Positions 32,941-46,803 are shown, numbered from the stretch's first letter. The stretch is DNA of 64,000 nt from Pseudocercospora fijiensis CIRAD86 (GCF_000340215.1 NW_006921534.1:6375450-6439449); one strand, 5' to 3'. The notes: generated by a model not told the origin, from the sequence alone. Program-made: numbers and translations.

Positions 32941-32967
32941 CTAATAATACCCCTAGGGTAGTATTAG
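32941..32967. repeat. 27-bp palindrome, copy P3
   Basis: Arms CTAATAATACCCC and GGGTAGTATTAG around a short centre, between pol and ORF3 of element a. Confidence 0.8.
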
Positions 32968-33368
32968 CTTTTCTCTAGAGATACTCGGTAACTAGGAGCA
33001 AATCGCCTAGGCCTAGCGTAGCTTATATTAGCCTATAGCACTATCGTTATAGATGCAGTATTACCTTTTATAGTAGTAGGTATGTAAACGTAGCCCGTAC
33101 GTTCTTCTTTCTTCTAGATACTAAGCTTAACGGCCTAAGGTCCCTATCCTTAGAGGCTATAGGCCTAGGTTGCTACGTCTATCTAAGAGCTAGGAAGGGA
33201 GAGGGATCCTCCCTTTCTTAGTGTCCTACGTAACTAATGCTAATTAGGGTAGGAACAATCTTCTCTAGCGGAGTATCTTATTGTCGTTGCTACCTAAGGG
33301 CGGTTGCTAGAGACTAGGAAACTAGAGGGAAGTAGTCCTAGAAGGGCGGGAGGTTAGGTTCGGCTAGC

Positions 33369-33401
33369 TTCCGAATACTACCCCTAGGGTATTATTCGGA
33401 A
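33369..33401. repeat. 33-bp palindrome, copy P4
   Basis: Arms TTCCGAATACTACCC and GGGTATTATTCGGAA, the longest copy, with outer arms differing from the other copies but the same TACCCC core. It lies 256 bp beyond the pol stop. Confidence 0.8.
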
Positions 33402-33656
33402 GTTATACCTCGTACAGTTCTTTTCTAAGGAAATACAAAAAGAGTAAAGCTATAGCAATATTAATCGAAGGCAAAAGATAAAAGAGTAAAACAATAGACA
33501 AGGTAAGTAAAGGAGGGCAATAACTAAGAGTATTAATATCCGTAGGAATAGGTAGTAAGGACTAAAGCTAAAGGGCAGCGCTCTGCATTAATAGCGCGGA
33601 GAATAGTTAATAGAGGCAAGGAAAGTAACGTAGTAGAGGTAGGAAAGGATATACGA

Positions 33657-36600
33657 TTATTTAGTCTCGGGGTCGTCTAGCTATAATTCTAGGCGGTCTT
33701 TATCGCTAGACTAGTTAGGTTCCTTAGAGTTAGAGTTAGATAGCTAGAAGTCTAGTTTACTATTAGAATCGGAATTAATATCGGAAACGCTCTATATATA
33801 GTTAATCCGTATATAACCCTCCCTTTGTTCTTAAGTTATTCCTAATAGCTTACTAAGACGAATCTAGGGATAGGCATAGTTCGTAGGTAGAATAGGATCT
33901 ATAATAGCGGTAGGATCCTCCTCCCGATAGGCATCTAAGGACGGTAGAGGGTCTATAGAGGCACTAACTTCCTCCTTAGTCGGCGGAGGGCGGGTAGGTT
34001 CGCGTAACTTAACGATCTTCTTTAGATTAGCCCGAGGGTAAGTATGCTTTAAGGTAGCACTATCTAGCTCCTAAAGAAGGTATACGGAACCCGAGTAAAG
34101 GACCTCCTTTACTCTATAAGGACCCTTCTACTTAAAGGCTAGCTTATAGGAGTAACTATACTCTAGTTCGGACCGGTATAGAAGGACTATATCGCTAACC
34201 TTTAGAGGCTCCTAGTTAATAGTATTATAGTCGTCGAAATACTACTTAGCCTCCTTATAAAGGCGACGTTATCGAGCAAGTCCCTCCTAAGAAGTAGTAG
34301 TTATATCCTTAAGAGCCTTAGCGTATAGAGCAAGGAGATCTACTCTAGTACGAACAGACCCCTAGTCGTAAACGCTATACGTACGGTAGGACAACTCAAT
34401 CGGAAGAATAGCGTCCCTTCTAATTATAAGCTCTACTAGCGTAAGTCTAGTTATATCGATAATAGTAGTTCGATCCGCCTAAAGAAGGGCTAGAACGCGG
34501 GTAGAGATAGGAACGGACCTATCGCTACTACTAGTTATCTTAGATAGGGCATTAATTAACGACCGATAGCCGCGCTTAATAATAGCATTCGACTAGGGAT
34601 AGTACGGGGAGATGCGAACGTTCTTAGCTCCGTACGAAACAAGTAGCGCTTAAACCTCCTTAGCTATATTGTTCGTAGCGTTATCTAAGATAACCTCGTA
34701 AGGTGTTCCCTAGCGGCAAAACAGATCCTTAAATAGGAAGGTAGCTATATTACGGGCATTAATAGCACCGCAACCTTTATAGAAATAATAGGCCTCCGGC
34801 TATCGAGAAAGACCCTCTTAAATAATATATAGGCTATTATTGCGGCTAAGATAGACCCTATCGCTATACTACCGCTCCCTAACTAACTAGGTAGCAGGGA
34901 TACGTAGCTCTCCTAGACGTCGGTAGCTATTCCTAAAGTTGCACTTAGGACAGCTCTTATAGTAGCGGGAGACATTAGCCTATACGCCGTTCTACTAGTA
35001 GCGTCGACGAAGGATATCGAAGGTGCCCTCCGCCGCCCGATAGCCGAGCTTATCGTAAACAGAACGAAGGATCTCTTATTAGGCTGCTAGATCGTTAATA
35101 ATACGCTAGAGCGGTATATTAACTATAGCCTATCGCTAAAGGATGCGATCCTTAATAAGGAACCTCCGAGAATAGCGAATAATACGACGGTATTAACTCT
35201 TTAATAGACTAGGAGCTCTCTTCGTATAGGTAAGGAAGTAGGCGATATTATAGGAGTCGTCGGAGTAGACCCTATTAAGGATATTATCCCTACCTAGTTC
35301 GCCCGCCTTAGTATCGTCCTAGTCCTCGCCGTTAGTAGCAGGGTCTTCGTTAGGCTAGTTACTAGGTTAGTCGTTAGTAGTAGACCTAGTAATTACTAGT
35401 ATAGCGTTAATATAGAAGGTAGTAAAGAAGGTACGGTTAATAACCGCGTCGACATCCTCTTCTTCTATTATCTCGGCGATGTCTTCTTCTATAGCAGGCC
35501 TTCTAGAAAGGCTATCCGGTCTAGTATACTTCTTACTAGGAATATAGAAGACGTCGAAATCAAATAAATAGATCTAGGTAACCTACCGAGCTATCGTAGA
35601 GTTAGGTAGGTCGGAGGCTATACGGTTAAGTTAATAGACTAGCGTCTAAGCGTCGACTTCTAGGCGAAAGAACACTCTAAAGAGCTAAGGTCGGAACTTC
35701 TTAAGAGCCTTATAGACACTAAGGCACTCTCGCTTGCTAGTATCGTATCGGGCCTCGATAGGTTTCTATAGACCGGACTCGTACCGGATAGGGTAACGTA
35801 AGGAGGGCTCCTTACGATTATACTATATTAGTATCTCGCCGTAGCCTTCCCCGCTCGAGTCGATAGCAATAATTAGTAGACCTACGCCTTCCGAGTAGTT
35901 AATAGAGGTAAGCGTAGGCGCGCTAACAAGTGCCTTAGTAACCTTGTCCTTAGCGGCTTAGTAAACGGAGGTCTATTTAAACTCTATATCCTTCTTAAGC
36001 AAGGCGTATAGAGGCTTATATACTAACGCAAAGTTTTCGACCTAGATACGGAAGTAGGAGACTACTCTAAGCTAGATCCGGATATCTTTCTAATAGATAG
36101 GGTCGGGCTAGGATACAATCTTTAGGACCCGTACATTATTAGGATAGCGGCCGTTCTTATTAGTTACAAACCCGACAATATTTATTCGTTTATATAGGAG
36201 CTAAAGCTTCTCCCTATATACCGTTAGGTTAGCTCGCTCTAGGTCGTAGAGGACACTATCGAGGTTCTAAATATATTCGAGAAAGAACCTACGGATGCTA
36301 GGCTCTACTTCTTTATTATCGTACCTAGTTTTAGGGCCCTTAATGCCGATGTCGTTAAGGAAAGGCATCGCTATATAGGAGATATAGGCCGCGAGGACTT
36401 AGTTTATAATGCGAACGAACTAGGCTACGGAGTTAGTTGCCCCTTATAGAAGGGTAGTTTGTCTATATAGCCTAAGAGGTATCTCGAAACTAGTAAGGTC
36501 GCGGCTATTAGGATAGAGAGGGATCTAGTCGTAGCCCGAGAAAACATTAACTAGTAAGGCTATAATGCAGTTAGTAAAAGCTTCCGAGAACCTATTAGTC

Positions 36601-37373
36601 TCCGGAGGGAGGTTAGTATCTCTAATCGTAACTACGTTAAACTTTTATATAGCGTTAATTAGACGGTACTTCTTTAGTTCCCTAGGAGCTATCTTCTTCT
36701 AAACTAGGAAGTATAGGTTGCGATACGAGGTATAGGAAGGCTCTAAGGTGCTAGCCTTTATACGCTGCCGTATTATATCCTTAACTATACCTCTTAGGCT
36801 TAGGTTTAGCTTAAACCCTAGGTAAGCCTAAGGCTTATACTCGATCGTTCGGATCCTCTATAGAGAGGCAACCTCCGGGTTGATCCTGCCTAGATACGTA
36901 AAGTTGTATACTAATACGGCTTCGCAGTTATATAGAAGCTCGTATAGTAAATCTAGTTTAAGATCCGAAAGCTCGATACTAGGTTTAATGTTCGCTAGTC
37001 TCTCCGGCGTTAGCCTCGATCCCCTAGGAATAGCGGAGAACTTTTTAGTAATATACCTCTAGTCGTATAGACTATCCCTAGGTATTAATATCGCTTCGCG
37101 GTTAAGGCACTTTTGTCGCTAGTTAGGATTTCCGCTAGGATTAGACCTATCGGTTATATATACGCTGCCTTTTATAGGCTTAATCTTGTTAGCTACCCTC
37201 TTATATAGGGTATATACGCTAACCGCTCGTAATACCCGAGCCCTCTCTCTTTAACGTTAGGCCCGGAGATTAGCGTAATAGAACAGTGCGTAAACTTTAT
37301 TAGAAGTCTCCTTAAGTCGGTAGGTATATAGCTAGTAATCCTAATTTATAATTCCGGCGAAAACGTTAGATTC
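33657..37373 (-). pseudogene. Element a pol: RT, RNase H, integrase (gypsy), broken
   Basis: In order on the minus strand: N-terminal part with RGSRLTPERLANI (about 37040); RT with YRNLYFLV, TIRDTNLPPETNRFSEAF, FSGYDQ-type block and FLNDIGIKGPKT (36370-36331), where the catalytic DD is now ND; RNase H with AIDSSGEGYG and RYESG, closing in FDVFYIPSKKYTRPDSLSRR (about 35560-35500); integrase zinc region with CPKCNF (about 34950), ILDNATNN and the YGAKNVRISPYYP core, and a C-terminal part with YSYKLAFK. The stop is at 33657-33659. No chromodomain was found. This is a Ty3/gypsy lineage distinct from b and c. Gln/Trp to TAG changes are frequent. Confidence 0.85.
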
Positions 37374-37400
37374 CTAATAATACCCCCGGGGTAGCATTAG
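37374..37400. repeat. 27-bp palindrome, copy P5
   Basis: Arms CTAATAATACCCC and GGGGTAGCATTAG, between the gag-protease and pol reading frames of element a. It is the best-preserved copy besides P6. Confidence 0.82.
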
Positions 37401-37409
37401 CTCGGCGTT

Positions 37410-40400
37410 CTAATTAGTTAGTTCGGATTCGGGCTCGGGTAGATCCGCTTCCGGCGGCGATGCCTACGATAGCATTATTACCGAGATTCGTATACTAGGT
37501 AGTCGTTACACTATTATACTCGCTATCGCTTCGAGCATTCGTCTCCTTAGTATAGAGCCTAGAAAATAGCCTTATCGTACGGAGCGGCGCACCTCTAGAT
37601 ATAACCTATTTAAGCTATATTAACTTATAGCGCAGATTGCCGGTCTTATAACCGCGCTATAGCGTTTCCCGAAGAGCGCTTAGAAGTAGTAAGGATATCC
37701 TCGTAGGACTTGCAGCTAGTGTTTCCGATATAACTAGTAAATACGACTCGGTTGCCCTTCTAGTTAGCGATAGTTCCTTCCTAGGAGCTATCGTCGCAGT
37801 TACGCTAGATACCCCGGGTTATACGAGACTATAGTCGACCTAGAATAATTAGCGTATTCGGGTTAGCGGCAATCTAGAAGGTAAAGGAAAAGCATATACC
37901 GAAAGCGTCTACTATAACATTATAGTAGGCACCTACTAGCGCAACCTCCCTATTTACTCTCTATATACTAAGGGAAATATCTCTATTTATTAGCAGTCGG
38001 AGCTGTTTAGCCTAGCGCTTACTTATAATAAGTAACTCTAAACCGTTATTAAGCATTGCTAGCAACTGCTAACTATAGCTTCCGATAGTAACTTAAATGT
38101 AGATAGCGGGAACGACGGCAAAGGAACGGGTAACTGCGGAAAGGTCTATATTATTAGGGATAGAGTAAAGTTCCTTAGGTCGAGGAGGTCCTACTCGACC
38201 GATTTGTTAGCTAGTAAATCGGACAGCCTTAATAGAAACTAAAACCGAAGTAGAGTCGGTATTATTATTATCCCCTTAGTCTATCTCCTTAATCCCCTCT
38301 TCGTTAGCATTATCGATAGTCTCCTAGCTCTCGTAGGTTACTAATTCGCCTTCTACTAACTCCTAGGCCCCTAAAAATTTAGGAAGGAACTATAGGGAAG
38401 AGACGTCGATATAGTCCTCTCGCCCCTATTTACGTCGGAGGGCTGTAAGGTCTTTTATAAAGGTAGCATCGTTAGGAATCCGGCTCTAGAACAGGTTAGT
38501 AGGTAAACCGTATACTAGAAGCTCTCCTATAGACACGTTAGACTTAAGGTCTAGGAACTATAAAGCCTAGAAGAGAGCATTTGCCTTTATATCGTAAGAG
38601 TTAGTAGGCCCGGCACTATACTTCTTTATATACCTATTAAAGCGAAAGCTCTTTAGGTCGGCTAACTTTCGTTTATAGGCCGGCGGGTTAGCTAGGCCTA
38701 GGGTACTACTAAGGTCGGTAGTATTATCCTCTATATCGATATTAGGAGTCTCTAGTACCTCCGGAGTAGCTATACTAGCTCGGGTTGCACGGTCTTTAGC
38801 TATCTAGAGTGTCTTAGTCTTAGCGACTAATTCTCGCTATTTCTTAGCCTTATTAGCTGCCTACTTCTTAAGTATCCTAGTAGGGGCTGCCGTACTAGGG
38901 CGGGTAGGGTTCTACGGGCTCTTACCCTTGCCCTAGGACTAGGTTTAGGACCTTATAGCAGCGTAGATATCTATACTATTCTTAGTAACCGCGTAAACAT
39001 TAGTAACTGCGTCCGGGTCCTAAGACACAAAGTTGACTTTAATAGGCTTAGTAGTACTATTACTACTCCGCTCCTTAACCTGTTTTGCCCTAACCTTCTA
39101 AGTTTCTCGTTTAGTAATAGCGGCGAGGGTACTGTTCCTAGTATCCTTAAACTCGATCTTACTACTATACTTCTTCTCTAGAAGACTCCTAAGTTAAGGC
39201 AGCTTCGGAGCTCTACGATCCTACTCGAAGTCAATCTTGTCGCCGGTATCGGTATAGTAGAACCGACTATTTACTTATATAACGAGCTTCCTCTTAAGAA
39301 GCTCCTTTTAGATAGGGTAGTCTAATTGAATATGTTTAAAACCGCCGTATATCTAGCACTTACTATCTAAGTTAGAATAGATCTTCCGTATAGCGTAGAC
39401 GTTAACTAAAGGGGCCTTAGGGTAGTTAGGATCGGAGACCTAGTAGACTAGTAGTATATCTTTTAGTATACTAGCATTAAGGACCTCCCTAACTCGCTAT
39501 AGTGCTTTCGCATTAAGGTTGAGCTAGGCTAGGGATTTAGCTAAGTCCGCAACGTCCTAAGAATGCTTAGTAATAGTAGGAGTTACGGTACTAGGACTAC
39601 TTTGCGATTTAGGAAGAAACTTAGGCCCTCTAGTTCCCGAGGCATCGTTCCTTACCTAGGCTAGGTTATTCCGGTCCTCGCCGTAAATAAACTTCTTTGC
39701 GTTAGCGGAGCTATTAATGTCGTCCTTAATAGCCTCTAGGACCTCTTTATACTTCCTAAAGGTCTCGGGATTAGCTTCGCTAAGCTTATAGCGACGGAAG
39801 ATATACTTAGCTATAGACTACGGCAACCCTTTAAGGAGTAGCCTCGTTCTCTAAGAATTCTCGAGGTCCTACTAGTCGATGCCGTCCGCTAACTTAACAA
39901 ACTCGCGGACGTACTCCTTTAGGTCGTTATCTTCGGTGCGCCTCTCTATATAGAGGTTCTTAAGCTACGTACGACTACCTTTAATACGACGGCTATCGCG
40001 ATCCTAATACTCCCTTATAAAGGCCTACTTAAAGACCTCCTAGTCGGCATTAGACTTGTCGTCCTTTTCTAGGTAGCTAACTAGGGTTCTAAAGGTTCGG
40101 TAAAGCTTAGTAATAGTAGTCCTCGTAAGGGACTAGACCTTGTACTAGTCCGACTCCTCTTCGAGTCCGTACTCGGCTAAGTTATCCTTAAAGCGTTCTA
40201 CGTACGCCGTAGCGTTCTACCCTTCGAACAAAGGGTTCCTACTGCTTCCTAGCTCTAGCGGGCGACGCCTATTCTAACAGAGAAGGTTAGTTTGCCCTTA
40301 AATTATCTTTATAACGATATTATAGAGGGCCTCGGGCGTAGAAGGCTCGATAGCCCCTAGTTCGATAGCGCTTATAACAACTAGTCGCCGCCTAATTTCT

Positions 40401-40500
40401 TCGTTAATAGGGTCCGGTAGGTTATTAGATTCCGAAGATTCCGCTAATTCGTAATACTCGCTTTCGCTAGAGCTTATTCGATTATTGTAACGTAGTTAAA
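37410..40500 (-). pseudogene. Element a gag-protease ORF, broken
   Basis: The minus-strand frame opens with an acidic Ser/Glu-rich stretch (SSSESEYYELAESSES). A gag-like helical domain follows with ATAYVERFKDNLAEYGLEEE, TKLYRTFRTLVSYLEK and LKEYVREFVKLADGID (capsid-like). The C-terminal part near 37900-37650 has a beta-rich protease-like region (VALVGAYYNVIVDAFGICFS, ANPNTLIILGR). No CCHC knuckle was recognised. Many RIP-type stops. Confidence 0.65.
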
Positions 40501-40596
40501 ATAAAATACTATAGGAAAGTGTTTTTAGTATATATTATAGGTTTGGTTTGTTTCGATGTTGCTATACGAGAAAATAGTGTACTAGGCTGTTTTCTT

Positions 40597-40623
40597 CTAA
40601 TGTTACCCCTAGGGTAGCATTAG
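40597..40623. repeat. 27-bp palindrome, copy P6
   Basis: Arms CTAATGTTACCCC and AGGGTAGCATTAG, directly upstream of gag in element a. It keeps TG and CA and so shows the unmutated sequence best. Confidence 0.82.
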
Positions 40624-41023
40624 AGTTTAGCCTCCTAGGGGTCGCCTAGACACCCCTAGGAGCTTTAATTTAGTAAATTTAGACAAAAGCTACTCGGAGG
40701 AAGGAACTACAATCTCTATTTATACCTAGATCCTAGAAACTAGCCACTTTACTAACTATCGTTATCTCCTTTAGCTAGGCGGGGGGGGCGGGGACCTTCT
40801 TTTTCTAGTAGAAGGCTAAATACTATCCGAACGAGGCAGCGAATTCCGAAACAATCTACCCGGTTAATAGGGGAACTGTCTAGGCATCCGACCTGTAATC
40901 TAGAAATTGCTATCGTATAGATAGTCTTAGCAAACTAAGCAAGGCCGATAGGTAATTAGTCTATCTCCTCCTTAGGCGGGGCTTATCTCGAGTAAGCGGT
41001 ACTAAATAGGTCTTCGACCTAGA
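40624..41023 (-). other. Element a leader, part 2
   Basis: Untranslated leader of element a between element c and gag, rich in short inverted words such as CCTAGGGG/CCCCTAGG (40637-40660) and a G-run at 40782-40795. No gene. It ends with the CTAGA target site (41019-41023). Confidence 0.5.
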
Positions 41024-41369
41024 TATTACGGATCTAATTAGTTAGAGTCCTTATATGATCTTAGAGCGACGCTAAGACTAGTAGGCTAAGCTATCGCTCT
41101 ATCTTACTAGGAGCGATAGGAGCGGTCGAGAGCGACAGCGTCGCTTACGTCGCTTACGACTATAGACAAGATGTCTCCTTTGTATTTAGGAACGCCGGAA
41201 TGCCCTTATAGCTCGAGGCGTTCAACTTATGTTACCTACTTACTAATTAGAATTACCTTTATACTAATTATTCTGTCTCTGCCTCCCGCTTGTATTAGCC
41301 TCTCTAAAGAAGCCTCGGCTTGTACGTAATAAGAAGTTACTTAACGATCTGTCGCGAGTAACCGTAATA
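41024..41369 (+). repeat. 5' LTR of element c
   Basis: 346 bp, from TATTACGGATC (original TGTTACGG) to CCGTAATA (original CCGTAACA). Nearly identical to 47576-47921; most differences are transitions at CA/TG sites. Confidence 0.93.
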
Positions 41370-41399
41370 CTTTAAACGCCCTTAGGATAAGTGCCTTAT

Positions 41400-44300
41400 T
41401 ACAAGTCGGAAGGGGAACTCCCGCCCCTAGCGAGACAGGTAGTACTCGACGTACTACCTCTAGTGCTAGCAATGCACTAGGAACCTATACCGGAAACGAT
41501 TCTCTCAAGATCGGAAAGCTAGACTTTTATTACGGCGACCGAGACAAGTTCGATACCTAGGTTAGCTAGATGGATATGTATTTCATGTTTAACTAGGTTT
41601 AAGATAACTTAAAGCTAGTCTTCGTAACGACGTTTATACGAGGTAGGGCTTAGTATTAGGTTAAACTATTTCTTAGGACCTATCTAGATAGTAACGGGAC
41701 CGACAATTCGGATAGAATCTTCGCAAGCTACGAAAATCTTAAGCGTGCGATAAAGAAGGTCTTTAGATCTTCTAACGAAGTTGCTACCGCAGTTAGGGTT
41801 ATCTAACATTTGACTTAGAAGGGGTTATATACCGATTACGCCGCTAAATTTTAGGAATATGCCTAACTTACGGATTAGGACGACGAAGCTCTTATAATAA
41901 TATATCGGCGAGGTCTTAAGGACAACGTTAAAGACGAGCTTATACGCGACGGTAGAAAAATGGATAATATAGGAACATTAGTTAAGGTTACGATCGATCT
42001 CGACGATAGGCTCTACGAACGAGCTTTAGAACGACGTTACGATTCTAAGACTTCTAGAAAAGCTAGTTATACTCCTAGATACGATAATAGACGAAACTAT
42101 AGTACCTACGATAAACTAAAAGGGAACAACTACTACGGTACGCAACTAATAGAGCTAGACGCTACCTAGAAGGGTCGAGCAATTAAAGGAAGAAAAGGCA
42201 AGAGTTCGCCTAAGAAAGTAGGAAGATTAACTTGCTATACGTATAGTAAGGAAGGCTATATAGCACGGAACTGCCGCGGTAAGAATATAGTGCGACGCGA
42301 ACAGTTTAATATAATACAACGAAAGGACTCGGGCAGAGAAGGCTACCGAATAGTAGTAGAGCTATACTCTATTAATAACGCGCCGAGGACCTACGTAGAG
42401 GTCGTAAAGAAAGAGCTACGACAAATCTGTATAATAGCACGACGACAAGAACCCGTATATAGAACCCTTTACTAGAGATTCTGTTACGACGACTAATGCT
42501 AAATTCATTATTCTACTAAAGTAGAAGCAGGATTTTTCCCTTAGATTAGGCGACTCGTACGAGAAGATGCGAAATCCTAGTTAGAAGAAGAAACGATTAA
42601 TGAATCTTACTTAGATACCGACGATAAAGAAAACCGAGATCCGGAAGCTTCATTCCCTCCCGGGGAGGAGTTAGGAGCTATCCTAGAAGTACCGGAGTCC
42701 CCTTAGTAAGAGGAGGAACAGTAAGAAGATTTAGAAGGAAGTCTAGATACCGAGGAAGAAACTACGAATAAAGAAAGTAAAGACGAATTCGGGATTAACG
42801 ACGATACGATCCTTATATTTATAATAGATGCACCTATAGCAGCGCGAACAATCGCCTTGCATCTAGTACGCAAATACGAGGAAATGTTTCTAAAGGTTAA
42901 CGGATAACGGAGGGTCGATCCTATCTAATTTAATTATTTCTAGATAAGCTTACGGGCAAAATTCTAGAATCACCCCCGGATACCTATAGACTATACGTAC
43001 TATAACTTTATTACGGAGCGAGTACCGATAGGAAGTATAATTACGCCCTACGGATACGTCCTACCCGACGAAAGGACGATTATTACTTAAGATATACGTT
43101 AGACGGTCTAGCGATTAAATTAGCAATACCGAAAGGCTATAGTAGCGTAGGGACAAGATATATACAACGATACCCTCGAGGAAAAATTATATGCCAAAGA
43201 AGCACGAACGGTAGGACTACGGATCCGTAACTAGTTAGAACAACGTTAGGCTACTAATCAGTCGGGAAACGGACTAACTCTCTAGATTAGAGCGTTCTAA
43301 AAGAGTTCCTTAATACCGAAAGCGCTTAAGCATTAATAGCAGTCTTCCGTATAAAAGTTATCGTTAACGGGTACCCGACGAGTGCATTAATAGATTCCGG
43401 AGCGAGCGGGAACTTTGCCTCCGAATTATTCGTTAAAAGCCGAGGGATCGCAACCCGAAGCAGAAGAGAAGGAGCGTATAAACTTATAGCAGTAGATAGG
43501 TTACCGCTACCTAGTATAGAACGAGAAACGATGCCGTTACTACTAGCTATCTAATAGCACTACGAGGAGATTGTCTTAGATATTACTAATATAGCTAGTT
43601 ATAACATTGTATTAGGTATACCTTAGTTGAGAAAGTATAACCCGGTCGTAGACTAGAGAAAAGGAGTACTTACATTTAAGGAATGCGACTATATAATCGG
43701 CATTCAACCTATATAGCGGTAGCGTTCGCAGGCAGATAAGATTGACAAACGTAGGGCGATTCGTAAGACGTTTACGTCGACAGGAATTACGGAGAACCGT
43801 ATTCAATCCGGATCGATACTACCGTTAGGTTAGGAGGGTTATAACAATGATTACGGGAAGGATAGAAGTTATATACTATCGAAGAATGAAACTAGAATCT
43901 CGGACCTAGACATTCCTAAAGAGTATAGTAAGTAGAAGCGACTCTTTAAAGAGGAGAGAGGCAAGGCAGCCTTACCTAAACACCAACTATAGGATTATAA
44001 AATACACTTACAGCCTAGGAAAGAGCCTCTATAGGGACCCTTATACGCAATGTCTAAGAAAGAGCTTAAAACCCTAGATAAGTAGCTAAAAGAGAAATTA
44101 GAAAAAGGCTAGATACGGAAGTCGACATCCTCGGCAGCCTTACTAGTAATGTTCGTTCTAAAAGCCGGATTAGACGAAGGACGGCTAGTAGTCGATTTTA
44201 GACGACTTAACGACATTACAATTAAGAATCGGTACCTACTACCGAATATCGAAGAAATGCAAGACCGATTAACTAGATTAGACTAGTATACGAAGATTGA

Positions 44301-46725
44301 CCTACGCGATGCGTTTTATATAATACGTATAGCAGCTAGATACGAATAGATAACAGCATTCCGAACAAGATATAGGCTTTACGAATTCTTAGTTATGCCT
44401 ATAGGACTTACAAATGCCCTAGCGTTATATTAAGACCTTATAAACGAAGTCCTCCGAGACCTTCTAGATGTATACGTTATCGCATATATAGACGATATCT
44501 TAGTCTATACTAAAGGAGCTCTCGCGGACTATATACGAATAGTGCAGGACGTCTTTAAACGATTTACTTAAGTAGGATTTAAGACTGCACCCAAGAAATG
44601 CGAATTCTATAAGAAGGAAGTTAAATTCCTAGGATTTATTATTAGCACTATAGGAATCAGGATCGATCTAGAAAAAACCAAGTTAATATAGGAATGGCCA
44701 ACGCCTATATGCGTTAAAGACGTACAATCATTCCTAGGATTAGCTAACTATAATAGGAAATTCATCGAGGGCTATTCTAAGACAGCGGCACCCCTTACGG
44801 AGCTTATAAAGAAAGACAAGAAATAGAACTAGAGCACGAAGGAAGACGAAGCGTTTAGGCAGCTAAAGAAGCAATGCGTTTCTACGCTAACGCTACGATT
44901 ATTCGATAGGAGTAAGGCGGTCTAGATAGAAACAGACGCGTCGGATAGGGCTATAGGAGTATGCCTTATATAGGAGCATAACGGGAAACGATACCCGGTA
45001 GCCTATTACTCGAGAAAGATGTTACCCGCGGAATAGAACTACGATATCTATAATAAGGAGCTACTTGCAATAGTTGTATTACTACAATACTAGCGAGTAT
45101 ACGCGGAAGGAGTACTAAGTCTTACGATTCTTTCTAATTATAAGAATCTGACTTACTTTACTACGACTAAAGTACTAACCCGAAGACAGGCCCGCTAGTC
45201 GGAGCTACTAGGGTAGTATAAGTTCGAAATCCGCTATACCCTAGGACGCGAGAACGGACGAGCCGACGCACTAAGCCGCCGTAGCGACTATATAGAGGGT
45301 TACGAACTAGTGCAGCAGCAGATATTAAAAGCAAACTAAGACGGAAGCCTTAGTACTAATATAAAAGAATTCAACTATATTATACGAGTTCTTTAGGATA
45401 CAGAAGAACAGTTTCTAATCGAATACGGGAAATACTAAGTACCTAAGGAACGAGTTACGGAGTATATACGACAACACTACGACGGACTAGAAAATGGACA
45501 CCCTAGAGTTTTAAAAACAATAGAACTAGTTAAGCGAAGCTTCGGATTCCTATATATACGACAACGAGTTCTAGAATATATTAAGAAATGTCTACAATGT
45601 TAGCGTAACAAGGCTAATAGACACGCTAGATATAGACATATCCAATTTAGGACGCTACTAGATAAACCATAGGACGAGGTTATAATAGACTTTATTACGA
45701 AACTACCGAAGTCTAAGGATCCGGTTATAGGACATAGCTACGATATAATACTTGTTATAGTCGATAGGCTTACGAAATACGCACACTTTATTCCTGCTAA
45801 CGAAGCAAGTACGGCAGAGCAACTCGGATACCTCGTACTAGATAGACTTATACGATACTACGGATTTCCAAAGACCTATATTACGGATAGAGACAAGCTC
45901 TTTACGTTAAACTACTAGAAGACGCTTACAGCGACGCTTAGAATTAAGTATAAGCTATTAACGGCATACTATCTATAGATAGACGGCTAAACGGAAGTTA
46001 AGAATCAGGCCTTAGAGGTATACTTATAGCACTACGTCAATTACGCACAAAACAATTAGGCATCGCTATTGCCTATAGCACAACTTGCACTAAATAACTA
46101 ACAATCTAAGACTACGAAAGAGACACTATTCTTCGCTAATTTTGGGAAACATCCGCAGCTGTTCGGGGAATAGTATTTATAGCATCTATATACGGATAAA
46201 GCGATAGTCGCTTTAGAAGACTTAAAGCAGGTATATAAAGAATTGCAAAGGGCAATTGCCGAGTCTTAAGAAAAGATTACGGGACTATATAATACTAAAC
46301 GAAAAATAGCACCTTAGCTAAAAAAGGGGGATAAGGTCTACCTCCTAACAAAGAATCTAAAAACCTAGAGATCGACTAAGAAACTAGACTACGTTAAAGT
46401 CGGGCTATTTCTAATTAATGAGCCTAAAGGACTAGTTAATTACCGACTCAAACTACCGGACGACGCGAAAATCTACCTAGTATTCCATATCTCTATACTA
46501 GAACCTGCAGACGCCGAAATACCGTATTAAGAAACATTTCACTTCTAACCTAAGGAAGAAAATGAGTTTGAAGTCGAAAAGATCCTAGATTAGCAAGGTT
46601 AGAAATACCTTATTAAATGGAAAGGATACCTACATTTAGAAAACACCTAGGAACTAAAAGAAAACCTGCAGAACTATTAGCAGATAATCAAAAAATTTCA
46701 AAACCAAACAAAAAAGAAATAACTA
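41400..46725 (+). pseudogene. Element c gag-pol with chromodomain, broken
   Basis: One plus-strand path holds all domains. Gag occupies 41400-42220. A zinc knuckle at 42227-42275 reads CYTYSKEGYIARNC, with the second Cys and the His turned to Tyr. The protease contains ALIDSGASGNF (about 43385-43420). RT has VVDFRRLNDITIKN and the intact catalytic YIDDILVYT (44485-44510). RNase H has IETDASDRAIG (about 44930) and GRADALSRR. Integrase shows HYDGLENGHPR..CLQC (45474-45600), VDRLTKYAHFIP, ITDRDKLF and TEVKNQALE with the catalytic Glu. A chromodomain closes it: EVEKILD then YLIKWKGYLHLENT (46571-46650). Stops are TAG for Gln/Trp. Confidence 0.9.
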
Positions 46726-46803
46726 GTATAGGAATTGAACCTACGACCTCTTAGACCCTATCGATTATAGCGCCTTAGAGTTCTTAACGACCTAGGGTAG
46801 TAT
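46720..46803 (-). other. tRNA-like segment in element c 3' region
   Basis: Read on the minus strand it contains a T-arm-like hairpin (GTAGG, loop TTCAATT, CCTAT) at 46727-46743, preceded by AAGGCGCTATAATC, similar to the D-anticodon part of fungal tRNAs. A closed acceptor stem and a proper anticodon loop cannot be drawn, so it is not a functional tRNA. It may be a tRNA- or SINE-derived fragment carried by the element. Confidence 0.3.

Larger units (their letters stand above)
32517..33656. other. Element a, spacer between pol and ORF3
   Basis: 1.1 kb without a convincing reading frame. It contains two palindromes (P3 and P4) and short A-rich tracts (33420-33500). There is no LTR or integrase-type end, so it appears to be an internal untranslated region of element a. 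Confidence 0.5.

Noticed and set aside
36880..37062. 60-codon plus ORF repeated at 56543
   Set aside because: Antisense of the element-a pol frame; repeated only because pol is repeated.
40782..40795. G-run as possible G-quadruplex
   Set aside because: A single impure G-rich run, with no four-tract pattern beyond it.
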